A stretch of DNA of 64,000 nt from Firmicutes bacterium UBA6113 (GTDB taxonomy: Bacteria > Bacillota > Clostridia > Tissierellales > Sedimentibacteraceae). Numbering within the stretch: the first letter of the stretch is position 1; the number at the start of each line of letters is the position of its first letter. Position numbers and translations under genes: made by a program. The stretch lies in contig DIWF01000037.1 of assembly GCA_002422545.1 (NCBI GenBank), positions 1 to 64,000 of the forward strand. Direction: 5' to 3'. Positions 43,121-51,712 of this stretch are shown piece after piece. The notes below the pieces were generated by a model that saw nothing but the letters and a program-made list of their open reading frames with translations, did no database searches and was not told where the DNA came from.

Positions 43121-44578
43121 TTAACTTGCTATGGCTTTAATATCATTTACAATAAGGTTTCCGTATTCATCATAATCAGCTTTTAGCAAAAATTTTCCAG
43201 CATAGCCCCATAGTATAGTAAAAAACAAAGCACCCCAGCATCCAAATACATATGGTATGTAAGACCAAGGAGCCACACCTAATGACGATATAACTAAAAG
43301 AGCTCCCCCACTCCATGGACACATTCCACCAAAATATGCGCTACCTTCTGTAATTGTTCTAGATAGGTTAATTATATCTAGTTTCCTAGCTTTAAAGGCT
43401 TTTTCATACATTCTTCCATTTAATATTATCGAAACATATACACTGGAACTTAAAAATACTGTTATAATCGATGTTATTAAAGAACAAAGTATAAGAGAAC
43501 CTGTTCCCTTAATTACCTTTAACAATTTTTCCATAATAGCATCTAACACTCCTATTTTTTCAATTAGTCCGGCAAATGTAAATGCAGCAAATAACAACAT
43601 TACCAATCCTGCAATTGACATCGCCCCTCCCCTGGACAATAACGAATCTATTACTTCTATTCCAGTATTTGAAACATATCCATTCCAAACAATTTTTGTT
43701 AGTTCCTTAAATGTTTTACCTTGATAAATAATGGCTTCTAACATGCCCATCCCAACTCCAATAGATAGGACTGGCAATATTGCAAATTTTAATGCAGCCA
43801 TAACAAATACAAATATAACAGGAACAAATAGAAGTATATTAAAATTGAAATTTTGAGATAATCCACTCATTAATTGATTTATTACAGAAGTATCCGCGTT
43901 ACTGCTTGATGGAAGTAAAAATCCCAAGAACAGAAAACCTACCGCAGCCAATATGGCACCAAGACCTGATGTTGGTATCATATTAGTAAATAGTTTTATA
44001 ATATCTTGCCCTGTAGAAGCTGCTGAAAGATTTGGTGTATCCGAAAGCGGTGACCATTTATCACCTAAAAAACAACCAGACACTATAGCACCCGCTGCTA
44101 TATGGAGTGGAATACCAAGTCCCGTAGCAATACCTCCTAAAGCTAATCCTAATGATGTAACAATAGCCCAACTTGACCCTGTAACCATACTTGATATTGC
44201 TGTTAATAAAAATGCAGCTACCAAAAATATTGATGGATGGATAATTTTAAGTCCAAGGTATATCATATATGGAATTGTTCCACTTGCTATCCAAGATGCA
44301 CTTACAAACCCTACTAGCATCAAAAAATAAAGTGCAGGCATTGCAGTTTTAACTACATTAAGTACATTTTGAAACATATCATTCCATTTAAATCCTAATA
44401 CAATTCCGTATACAGCACAAACAATTGCACAATAAAGAACACCCATTGCAGTAGGCACCTTAGCTATAAGTGCAGTCCATATCATTATCCCAACAATTAT
44501 AATTAAAAGCATCATAGCTTCAGTAAATGTAACCGTTCTAGGAACCTTAGATTCTTTTTTAATATTTTTAATAGACAT
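43121..44578 (-). CDS. NhaC-family Na+/H+ antiporter (2)
   Basis: A 485-residue relative of the neighbouring antiporter, with SSMVTGSSWAIVTSLGLALGG and GAIVSGCFLGDKWSPLSDTPN as core motifs. It is clearly paralogous rather than a recent duplicate: only the core motifs agree. About 11-12 helices. The start has GAAAGGAG upstream. Two dissimilar NhaC proteins with an amino-acid-type enzyme suggest solute or product exchange rather than simple pH control; this is inference. Confidence 0.88.
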   Translation of the reverse strand: MSIKNIKKESKVPRTVTFTEAMMLLIIIVGIMIWTALIAKVPTAMGVLYCAIVCAVYGIVLGFKWNDMFQNVLNVVKTAMPALYFLMLVGFVSASWIASGTIPYMIYLGLKIIHPSIFLVAAFLLTAISSMVTGSSWAIVTSLGLALGGIATGLGIPLHIAAGAIVSGCFLGDKWSPLSDTPNLSAASTGQDIIKLFTNMIPTSGLGAILAAVGFLFLGFLLPSSSNADTSVINQLMSGLSQNFNFNILLFVPVIFVFVMAALKFAILPVLSIGVGMGMLEAIIYQGKTFKELTKIVWNGYVSNTGIEVIDSLLSRGGAMSIAGLVMLLFAAFTFAGLIEKIGVLDAIMEKLLKVIKGTGSLILCSLITSIITVFLSSSVYVSIILNGRMYEKAFKARKLDIINLSRTITEGSAYFGGMCPWSGGALLVISSLGVAPWSYIPYVFGCWGALFFTILWGYAGKFLLKADYDEYGNLIVNDIKAIAS

Positions 44579-44641
44579 AAAAAATCTCCTTTCGATATAT
44601 AATTAGATGTACAATTTTAGAATGAGTATATTAATGATTTT

Positions 44642-44669
44642 AGGGCTAGTTAACATAATAACCAGCCCT
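44642..44669 (-). promoter_or_regulatory. Hairpin between the OCD-family gene and antiporter 2
   Basis: AGGGCTaGTTA / TAACcAGCCCT stem just after the OCD-family stop, without a T run. Probably partial termination or 3'-end protection within the operon. Confidence 0.5.
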
Positions 44670-44677
44670 TATCTAAG

Positions 44678-45664
44678 CTAGAAATCCTTTTCCATAAGTG
44701 GTAAGACAATGCCTAGATTTTTTTCAACTGCTTTTTCATATACAAATTGGCCCAAGGATATATCTTCAGCCGCAATACCAACATTAAAAGCAAGAATAAC
44801 CTCATCATCATTTTCTCTTCCAGGTTTTCCATTTACTATATCACCAATTTGTGCATAAAACTCTGGCAAACCTCCAGCAAATGCACCTGTTGAAGCATAC
44901 GAAGAAGTTTGATTAAGATCATCTGTAATAACCTTATCAACCCCATGTATTATGCTTTCTGGCCAAGCTCGTCCAGCTTCCAGCCCCGCTCCTAACATAC
45001 CTGGTTTAAGAGCACCTTCAGGTATAATTGGTTTAGGTAATTTTTGTGTACAAGTTATTATAATATCGACATCTTTTACTGCCTCTGAAACATCCATAAA
45101 CTTTTTAATCTTAACATTAGTCTGTTCGGTCATTTTAGTCTCATAATCATTAAGCACACTTTCTTTAACATCACATACATGACATTCTTCAAGTGATGGA
45201 AGTACATGTTTTATAGCTAACAAATGCATTTTACCCTGAACTCCTGCACCAATTATCGCTATTTTCTTAGAGTCCTTTCTGGCGCAATGTTTTACTGTTA
45301 CAGCTGTAGCTGCAGCAGTTCTAACTGCTGTTATCCATCTACAGTCCATTACGGCAAGTGGTACACCAGTTTCGGGACAGTTCATTACTTGTACACCAAG
45401 GATTTGCGGTAAATCAAACTTGTAATTTTCTGGGTATCCACTTACCCATTTGATACCACATGCATCCATGCCCTTCAAATAAACAGGCATTTCATGGATA
45501 AACGCACTAGGTCTAGTGTGTATTCCTCTTTTAGGCGGATTTTCAATGGTACCGTTTGCCTGCTCACTAACTGCCATTTCGACTCTCTCGATGATATCAT
45601 CCCAACCAATACCTAGTGACATGATGTCCTCTTGTGATAAATAGCGTAATTCTACTTTTTTCAT
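44678..45664 (-). CDS. Ornithine cyclodeaminase / mu-crystallin family enzyme
   Basis: A 328-residue NAD(P)-dependent protein of the OCD/mu-crystallin family. It has YLKGMDACGIKWVSGYP, MDCRWITAVRTAAATA, the Rossmann motif IGAGVQGKMHLLA (about 138-150) and DDLNQTSSYAS. Members cyclise ornithine to proline, reduce ketimines or form N-substituted amino acids, so the reaction cannot be called from sequence. It has GGAGG before ATG. First enzyme gene of the island operon with the two antiporters downstream and a GntR regulator upstream. Confidence 0.88.
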   Translation of the reverse strand: MKKVELRYLSQEDIMSLGIGWDDIIERVEMAVSEQANGTIENPPKRGIHTRPSAFIHEMPVYLKGMDACGIKWVSGYPENYKFDLPQILGVQVMNCPETGVPLAVMDCRWITAVRTAAATAVTVKHCARKDSKKIAIIGAGVQGKMHLLAIKHVLPSLEECHVCDVKESVLNDYETKMTEQTNVKIKKFMDVSEAVKDVDIIITCTQKLPKPIIPEGALKPGMLGAGLEAGRAWPESIIHGVDKVITDDLNQTSSYASTGAFAGGLPEFYAQIGDIVNGKPGRENDDEVILAFNVGIAAEDISLGQFVYEKAVEKNLGIVLPLMEKDF

Positions 45665-45801
45665 AACCTTACCTCCTATAATTTGTTATAAAAACATTGA
45701 TTTATATGAAGGTATAAGATATAATAAATTATTGTTACTATTTGGTGATTTTTTCTCATGCACTTGCTACCACGCTTAGTTTGGGGAAAAATCATCTTTT
45801 A

Positions 45802-46461
45802 TTATACTATACCCTTCAGGCTTAATTGATCTAATGTAATCTGGTTATGCCTTATACTAGCTTCAACACATACTTCTATATTTTTAGACTTAAGAGCATC
45901 TAAAATTTTAAAGTGCTCTTTTATTGCAGCTGATTCATCAGTTGCCGTCAACATAAACCTATCATAAAAAATTAGATAAACATTAGTTTTTTCTATGAGT
46001 TCTTTTATATACTTTTCATAGTACTTATTTCTAGAAGCCTTAGCTATTATCATATGAAATTCTTCATTAAATAGAATAAAGTTGTATAAGTCTTTTGTAT
46101 TATGCGTTTGAATTCCTTGGTTTAATAATTCCTCTAATCGATATAATTCTTCGTCTGTTATGTTCATACACGATTTCTCTATGGCTGCTGCTTCAAGAAC
46201 CTTTTTGCATTCATAGACTGATATAATTTCTTCAATTGTTGGACTTGCTACAAATGCTCCACGATTAGGGATTATATCAACAAGACCATCATAGCTTAAC
46301 TTCTTTAGTGCTTGCCTTATAGGTGTTCTGCTAATACCAGTTTCTTCTGCCAATTGCAGTTCAATTATCTGACTTTTTGGGAACAACTCTCTTTTTATAA
46401 TCCTATCTTTAATTAATTTACAAATATATTCTTCCGGTGCTAATTTAACTTCATCATTCAA
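45802..46461 (-). CDS. GntR-family regulator with FCD domain
   Basis: A 219-residue regulator. The N-terminal winged helix (about 8-75) includes ELQLAEETGISRTPIRQAL and LSYDGLVDIIPNRGAFV. The C-terminal all-helical FCD ligand domain (about 80-215) has metal-binding-type histidines (FNEEFHMIIAKAS, AIKEHFKIL, ASIRHNQI). FCD members respond to small carboxylates or amino acids. It likely controls the adjacent OCD-antiporter genes and its own promoter, where TTGTATACAA stands. Confidence 0.9.
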   Translation of the reverse strand: MNDEVKLAPEEYICKLIKDRIIKRELFPKSQIIELQLAEETGISRTPIRQALKKLSYDGLVDIIPNRGAFVASPTIEEIISVYECKKVLEAAAIEKSCMNITDEELYRLEELLNQGIQTHNTKDLYNFILFNEEFHMIIAKASRNKYYEKYIKELIEKTNVYLIFYDRFMLTATDESAAIKEHFKILDALKSKNIEVCVEASIRHNQITLDQLSLKGIV

Positions 46462-46525
46462 TTTATCACATCCAAATTAGTTATTGTAATTCAAGCTATT
46501 TAAAATATAATTTTGATCTGTTTAA

Positions 46526-46569
46526 ATTATACTATATGTATTCTATTTTGTAAACATTTTTGTATACAA
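46526..46569 (-). promoter_or_regulatory. Promoter and candidate operator of the FCD-GntR gene
   Basis: TTTACA (46549-46554), 17-base spacer, TATAAT (46526-46531). The palindrome TTGTATACAA (46560-46569) sits just upstream of the -35, the form of many FCD-GntR operators. Autoregulation is inferred. No identical site is seen before the OCD-family gene (45665-45801). Confidence 0.65.
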
Positions 46570-46641
46570 TTTTGTAAATAATTTTTGACCCATTTTATAT
46601 CATAGGTTTAAAGTATGCCGGATAAATTATTTCAATTAAAA

Positions 46642-46734
46642 AGCCTCAAATTCATCATATCAAATGGTATGAATTTAAGGCTTTAATTTTTCAAAAAAGG
46701 GTATAAAAATATTATGTTATTTTGAGACAGATCC
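46642..46734. mobile_element. Insertion-sequence end fragment
   Basis: Hairpin AGCCTCAAATTCAT (46642-46655) / ATGAATTTaAGGCT (46669-46682), then TTTTGAGACAGATCC (46720-46734), an IS1182-like terminal repeat. The hairpin is about 80% alike by eye to that in the 41347-41559 element. No transposase nearby, so it is a relic. It ends four bases before the focA stop. Confidence 0.6.
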
Positions 46735-46737
46735 TTT

Positions 46738-47481
46738 TTATAACTTATAGTAGCTTTTGTAATAAAGAACAGGAACCATTATGCCTCCGCCTATGAAATT
46801 ACCAATGGTTGCTGCAATTATATTCTTTAAAACCATAGCAGCTGTCACAGAAGAATTAAACAGCATTCCCATGGGCAGAAAAAACATGTTTGCTATAGAA
46901 TGTTCATAGCCGCACAGAACAAACAACATTACAGGAAACCAGCACCCAAGCAGTTTTCCTGCAGTATCCCTCGCTGTCAGTGAAAACCACACACCAAGAG
47001 AAACAAGAATGTTGCACAATATTCCTCTCATGACTATCTGCAAAAATGAAAGAGATACTTTTGCATTTGCAACCTGAGCAATTGTTTCTGCAAGACTGGG
47101 CTTTGAATAAATTCCTCCCAGGTACAGTATTGCCACGGCCAGGAGAGCACCTGCGAAGTTTCCAATCCACACCTGCACAAGTGTTTTTATAAAATCTTTC
47201 AAACTGATTGTTTTATTCAAAAATCCAAATGTCATGAGACAATTTCCTGTGAAAAGTTCCCCTCCCACCAATACTATAAGCATGAGTCCCACAGGGAAGA
47301 CTGCTGCTCTTAAAAACAAGCTTTCATATGCAACTATGAAGCCATGCCCTCCCAGTGCAATATAAAATCCTGCTGCTACACTTAAAAGCATTCGTTTTCC
47401 CGGAGGATACGAGGCTTTTACAGCTGATGAATTTATTAGAGCATCTGAAGTTTCCTTTGGCGATAAACAAACATTGCTCAA
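46738..47481 (-). CDS. focA: Formate/nitrite transporter family channel
   Basis: A 247-residue membrane protein with six helices of the FNT family, a pentameric anion channel. Features: YIALGGHGF, FTGNCLMTFGF, WIGNFAGALLAVAIL, and GYEHSIANMFFLPMGM, which contains the pore histidine. Formate is the likely substrate because fhs, the formate-activating enzyme, lies directly upstream on the same strand. Start appears to be TTG (47481) after AAAGGGGTGG; no better ATG is in frame. Confidence 0.88.
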   Translation of the reverse strand: MSNVCLSPKETSDALINSSAVKASYPPGKRMLLSVAAGFYIALGGHGFIVAYESLFLRAAVFPVGLMLIVLVGGELFTGNCLMTFGFLNKTISLKDFIKTLVQVWIGNFAGALLAVAILYLGGIYSKPSLAETIAQVANAKVSLSFLQIVMRGILCNILVSLGVWFSLTARDTAGKLLGCWFPVMLFVLCGYEHSIANMFFLPMGMLFNSSVTAAMVLKNIIAATIGNFIGGGIMVPVLYYKSYYKL

Positions 47482-47637
47482 CTAACCACCCCTTTGTACT
47501 GAATATTATCCAAAAAAAGCTATCATGCCACTTAAAAAGTTACTATCATCATGAGTGCAGCAAAGAAACTTATTTTATGCTAGAAAGATAAAATTCTTTG
47601 GCTGCACCTCAAAATGACAGTGAACATATGTGGCTGT

Positions 47638-49320
47638 TTAGAACAGCCCTTTTATTTTTCCGTCAACGTCAACATCTATGTTTTCTGCAGCAGGCACCTT
47701 TGGAAGTCCTGGCATCTTCATAATATCTCCTGTAAGAGCCACTAGAAATCCTGCTCCTGCTGATATGGTTATGTCTCTGATTGTAATTTTAAATCCTGTA
47801 GGTCTTCCCAGAACTTTAGGATCATCTGTGAGAGAGTACTGGTTCTTAGCCATGCATATTGGCAGGTTTCCAAATCCGAGCTTTTCAAAGTTGGCAATTT
47901 CCTTGCTTGCCTTCGGTGAAAATTCAACTGCATCTGCTCCGTACAACTTTGTTGCAATAGCTTTTATTTTATCTTTTATTGGAATATCAAGTTCATATGC
48001 AAATTCAACGTTGCTTTCTTTTTCTGAAAGTCTTAAAACTTCTTCCGCCAGTTCCTTGCCACCCTTGCTTCCCTTGCCCCATACTTCAGACAAAGCAACA
48101 TTTACTCCAAGCTCCTTGCACCTGTCTTTTATGAGATTAAGTTCAGCCGGAGTATCTGTAGGAAATTTGTTTATAGCAACAACTGCAGGAAGTTTAAACA
48201 CCTGAGTTATGTTTTCAACATGCTTTAAGAGGTTTGGAAGTCCTTTCTCAAGAGCTTCAAGGTTTTCAGCTCCAAGGTCAGCCTTTGCAACTCCTCCGTT
48301 GTACTTCAGCGCTTTTACTGTTGCAACTATTACAACAGCGCTTGGTCTAAGACCAGTTGTCCTGCATTTAATGTCTATGAATTTTTCAGCTCCAAGGTCT
48401 GCGCCGAATCCTGCTTCAGTAACTGTGTATTCAGCAATTTTGCTTGCCATTCTTGTTGCAATAACTGAATTGCAGCCATGAGCAATGTTTGCAAACGGTC
48501 CTCCGTGTATGAATGCAGGAGTTCCTTCCAACGTCTGTACAAGATTTGGTTTAAGGGCATCTTTAAGCAGAGCAGCCATTGCTCCGTGAGCCTTCAGTTG
48601 GCCTGCAGTGACAGGTTCTCCCTTTCTGTTGTATGCTACTATAATATGTGATAATTTTTCTTTTAGTTCAATTATATCGTTTGACAGGCAGAATACAGCC
48701 ATTACTTCTGAAGCCACTGTTATGTCGAAGCCGTCTTCTCTTGTTACTCCTTCGGATTTTCCTCCAAGGCCGTCAACTATGTGTCTTAGCTGTCTGTCAT
48801 TCATGTCAACAGCTCTTCTCCATACAATTCTTCTTGTGTCTATGTCAAGCTCATTGCCCTGGTGTATGTGGTTGTCAATCATTGCTGCAAGAAGATTGTT
48901 CGCAGCTCCAATAGCATGAAAGTCTCCTGTAAAGTGAAGATTTATGTCTTCCATGGGGACAACCTGAGCGTATCCTCCTCCTGCTGCTCCACCCTTTACT
49001 CCAAATACAGGTCCCAGGGATGGTTCACGCAAAGCGATTATTGTTTTTTTGCCAAGACTGGAAAGGGAATCCCCAAGTCCGATAGTCGTGGTTGTCTTGC
49101 CTTCCCCTGCCGGAGTAGGATTGATTGCTGTCACAAGTATAAGTTTAGCTTCGCTGTTGTCCTTTAATTCGTTCTGCAGATATCTGTAGTCAATTTTAGC
49201 CTTATATTTCCCATAATTTTCAACATATTGGTCGGGTATTTCTATCTTGTCCGCAATGTTGTTGATAACTTCCATTTTCGCCTGCTGTGCAATTTCAATG
49301 TCGCTTAAAAATTCTGCCAT
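47638..49320 (-). CDS. fhs: Formate--tetrahydrofolate ligase
   Basis: ATP-dependent formation of 10-formyl-THF, for one-carbon metabolism and acetogenic or purinolytic pathways. The 560-residue protein shows the ATP loop TPAGEGKTTTTIGLGD, the REPSLGPVFGVKGGAAGGGY motif (as two short pieces), FTGDFHAIGAANN and NLVQTLEGTPAFIHGGPFAN. Length matches the family. AGGAGG precedes the start. Its own promoter is at 49405-49432; focA may be read from the same transcript. Confidence 0.96.
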   Translation of the reverse strand: MAEFLSDIEIAQQAKMEVINNIADKIEIPDQYVENYGKYKAKIDYRYLQNELKDNSEAKLILVTAINPTPAGEGKTTTTIGLGDSLSSLGKKTIIALREPSLGPVFGVKGGAAGGGYAQVVPMEDINLHFTGDFHAIGAANNLLAAMIDNHIHQGNELDIDTRRIVWRRAVDMNDRQLRHIVDGLGGKSEGVTREDGFDITVASEVMAVFCLSNDIIELKEKLSHIIVAYNRKGEPVTAGQLKAHGAMAALLKDALKPNLVQTLEGTPAFIHGGPFANIAHGCNSVIATRMASKIAEYTVTEAGFGADLGAEKFIDIKCRTTGLRPSAVVIVATVKALKYNGGVAKADLGAENLEALEKGLPNLLKHVENITQVFKLPAVVAINKFPTDTPAELNLIKDRCKELGVNVALSEVWGKGSKGGKELAEEVLRLSEKESNVEFAYELDIPIKDKIKAIATKLYGADAVEFSPKASKEIANFEKLGFGNLPICMAKNQYSLTDDPKVLGRPTGFKITIRDITISAGAGFLVALTGDIMKMPGLPKVPAAENIDVDVDGKIKGLF

Positions 49321-49404
49321 AAAGACCTCCTGATTTAAAGTTACTGTTAAATTTCAACTATCGCATGTCTTGATTCACCGGGATATGCAATCAATCCCAC
49401 TAAC

Positions 49405-49432
49405 ATTATATATTTTTTTTGCTTTAATGCAA
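49405..49432 (-). promoter_or_regulatory. fhs promoter
   Basis: TTGCAT (49427-49432), 16-base spacer, TATAAT (49405-49410), about 85 bases before the start codon. Confidence 0.6.
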
Positions 49433-49463
49433 AATAATATTTCATTATTACGGTTTTTTAACT

Positions 49464-50315
49464 TTATTTGAATTCCTCAAACAATCTTTCAAAATCCTCC
49501 ACGCTGTCCTTGATGTGGTAGACGTGTTTTTCTTCAGGGAAACTTCCGCTTTTCACATCATTGGCATATTCCTTGAACGCATTTGTCACAACTTCAGCGA
49601 GATTGGCATATTTCTTTGCAAACTTAGGCGTGAAGTTCTGAAACATTCCAAGAAGATCACCTAAAACAAGAACCTGTCCATCACATGGAATTCCGGCTCC
49701 TATTCCGTAAACAGGAATAGTTAGTTTTTTTGCAATAAATTCAGTGAGCTCCGGAGGCACACCTTCAAGCAAAAGGGCTAATGCTCCTGCTTCTTGAATT
49801 GCCAGAGCATCTTTAATCAATGCCCTCGCACTGTCCACATAAAGACCCTGGGCCTTGAATCCGCCAAGTTGCCCTGCACTCTGAGGTGTTAATCCTATGT
49901 GTCCGAACACCACTATTCCGGCATCAGAAATGGCCTTCACTTTACTTGCAACCCTTGCGCCTCCTTCAAGTTTTATGGCGTCGCAGTTTGCTTCCTTTAA
50001 AAACCTGCATGCGTTATAGACTGCATCTCCGTCTGATATGTGATATGAACCGAAAGGCATGTCCCCTATGATGAATGTGTTTGGTGCACCCCTTCTAACA
50101 GCCTTCGAATGAATTATGCAATCTTCCATTGTTACAGGAACCGTGCCGTCGTAACCGTACACAATCATACCCAGGGAATCACCCACCAGTATCATGTCCA
50201 TCCCTGCTTGCTCCGCAAAAGATGCCATGGGATAATCATAAGCAGTAACCCATACCGCTTTTTCGCCGTCCTGCTTCATTTTATACAAATCCAATATGCT
50301 TTTTTTCTTTGCCAC
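49464..50315 (-). CDS. panB: 3-methyl-2-oxobutanoate hydroxymethyltransferase
   Basis: Transfers a hydroxymethyl group from 5,10-methylene-THF to 2-oxoisovalerate, the first committed step of pantothenate synthesis. The 283-residue TIM barrel has WVTAYDYPMASFAEQAG, the metal-binding VGDSLGMIVYGYDGTVPVTM, KLEGGARV, GHIGLTPQS and LLEGVPPELTEFI. Starts with GTG behind AGGAGG. No panC or panD is nearby; the neighbour fhs shares only the folate cofactor. Confidence 0.95.
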   Translation of the reverse strand: MAKKKSILDLYKMKQDGEKAVWVTAYDYPMASFAEQAGMDMILVGDSLGMIVYGYDGTVPVTMEDCIIHSKAVRRGAPNTFIIGDMPFGSYHISDGDAVYNACRFLKEANCDAIKLEGGARVASKVKAISDAGIVVFGHIGLTPQSAGQLGGFKAQGLYVDSARALIKDALAIQEAGALALLLEGVPPELTEFIAKKLTIPVYGIGAGIPCDGQVLVLGDLLGMFQNFTPKFAKKYANLAEVVTNAFKEYANDVKSGSFPEEKHVYHIKDSVEDFERLFEEFK

Positions 50316-50394
50316 TTTTAACCTCCTGAATCTTTTATTATTATTTTCTTATTCCAGGTAAATTAATTTCTAAATTTGTGTTTACGTTTACCCA

Positions 50395-50423
50395 ATTATA
50401 GTATAATGTTCGCAGAATGTCAA
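50395..50423 (-). promoter_or_regulatory. panB promoter
   Basis: TTGACA (50418-50423), 17-base spacer, TATAAT (50395-50400): full consensus, 80 bases before the GTG start. Confidence 0.85.
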
Positions 50424-50457
50424 CAGTGTCGTGTTTGTAAAAATTCTGGCACTGTTG
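50421..50457. promoter_or_regulatory. Inverted repeat overlapping the panB -35
   Basis: CAACAGTG (50421-50428) and CACTGTTG (50450-50457), 21 bases apart, one arm covering the edge of the -35. Could be an operator, or the end hairpin of the upstream flavoprotein transcript (no T run). Confidence 0.45.
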
Positions 50458-50485
50458 ATTTTGCAGCATTACAGCAATAGCCATT

Positions 50486-51706
50486 TTATTTTTTGTTTAT
50501 ACTTTCTGCAGCAAGATGCCCGGTTGAAAAAGCTGCCTGTATGTTGAATCCTCCAGTGTCTCCATCAAAATCCATTACTTCTCCGGCAAAGTAAAGACAA
50601 GAAACAATTTTTGACTCCATTGTTTTTTGATTGATTTCAGATATATTCACACCGCCCTTAGTTGCCATTGCAATGTTGTAATCACCAAGCCTTTCCACTG
50701 TGAGACTGTGTTCACAAAGCATCTCCATAAGCTTCTTCCTTTTGTTTTTATCAAGTTCACTGCACATTTTGTCTTCTTGGATACCTGTAATCTCCATTAT
50801 TTTGTCAGTGAATCGCTTTGGCATGTCGAGAGATTTGAGCACAGTCTTCACATTGTACTTGCCTGAGCTGAAAATCATCTTTTCAAAATCTGTTTTAAAT
50901 TCTTCTGCATTTGGAAATGAAGTAAAATTGATTTTAAGCACATCTCCCTTTTCCATGTATCTTGAATTGTTAAGTATCACAGGTCCTGAAATGTTCACGT
51001 GGGTGAAAAGCATGTCTCCTGAAAATTCCTTAATTTTTTTGTTGTTTCTCCAAAGACTCATTTTGATGTTTTCAAAAGACATTCCGGACAAATCTCTGAA
51101 GGGATACTCTTTCACATACACCGGAGCAAGGCATGGTTTTGGCTGTTCTATTGTATGTCCCAGTGATTTTGCAAAATCGTAACCGTCACCCGAAGAGCCT
51201 GTATTAGGGTACGATTTTCCACCGACAGCAATGATGAGATTTGTTCCTGCATGGGTGGTCTTGCCTGTCTTCACCAAAAACATGTTTTTATCTTCATCCC
51301 TGCTTACTTTTTCTACTGACTCATCATATACAATTTTCACATTGTTTTTTCTGCACTTTTCAATTAAAGCCTCTACTATATCTGATGATTTAAATGATGC
51401 AGGAAAAACTTTGCCGTCTTCTCTGGTGATGGTCACAACTCCTGATTTTTCGAAAAATTCCATTGTATTTTTGTTTGTGAAGCTGAAAATGGCAGTCTTT
51501 AGAAACCTGCCCCTTTCCCCGTATCTCGTTAAAAATTCGCTCATTTCACAGCTGTTTGTGTAGTTGCACTGGCCTGCCCCTGACAAAAGAATTTTCCTAC
51601 CTGCAGCACTGTTTTTTTCAATGAGCAGCACACTCTTGTCCTTGATGGTAAGAGCAGCAAAAAGTCCTGCTGCACCTGCCCCTATTACAATAACATCATA
51701 TTTCAT
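50486..51706 (-). CDS. HI0933-family (YhiN-like) flavoprotein
   Basis: A 406-residue FAD-binding protein. The N-terminal dinucleotide fold is VIGAGAAGLFAALTI (6-20) followed by IEKNSAAGRKILLSGAGQCN, where SGAGxCN is the hallmark of the HI0933 family. Later come AVGGKSYPNTGSSGDGYDFA and, at the end, GEVMDFDGDTGGFNIQAAFS. Reaction unknown; the family is widespread and called a putative NAD(P)/FAD oxidoreductase. It begins six bases after the lipoprotein stop, so the two are coupled. Confidence 0.92.
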   Translation of the reverse strand: MKYDVIVIGAGAAGLFAALTIKDKSVLLIEKNSAAGRKILLSGAGQCNYTNSCEMSEFLTRYGERGRFLKTAIFSFTNKNTMEFFEKSGVVTITREDGKVFPASFKSSDIVEALIEKCRKNNVKIVYDESVEKVSRDEDKNMFLVKTGKTTHAGTNLIIAVGGKSYPNTGSSGDGYDFAKSLGHTIEQPKPCLAPVYVKEYPFRDLSGMSFENIKMSLWRNNKKIKEFSGDMLFTHVNISGPVILNNSRYMEKGDVLKINFTSFPNAEEFKTDFEKMIFSSGKYNVKTVLKSLDMPKRFTDKIMEITGIQEDKMCSELDKNKRKKLMEMLCEHSLTVERLGDYNIAMATKGGVNISEINQKTMESKIVSCLYFAGEVMDFDGDTGGFNIQAAFSTGHLAAESINKK

Positions 51707-51712
51707 ATTTTA

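Noticed and set aside
47632..47648. Terminator GGCTGTTTAGAACAGCC at the end of fhs.
   Set aside because: No T run follows in the fhs direction, and half of the stem is inside the gene.
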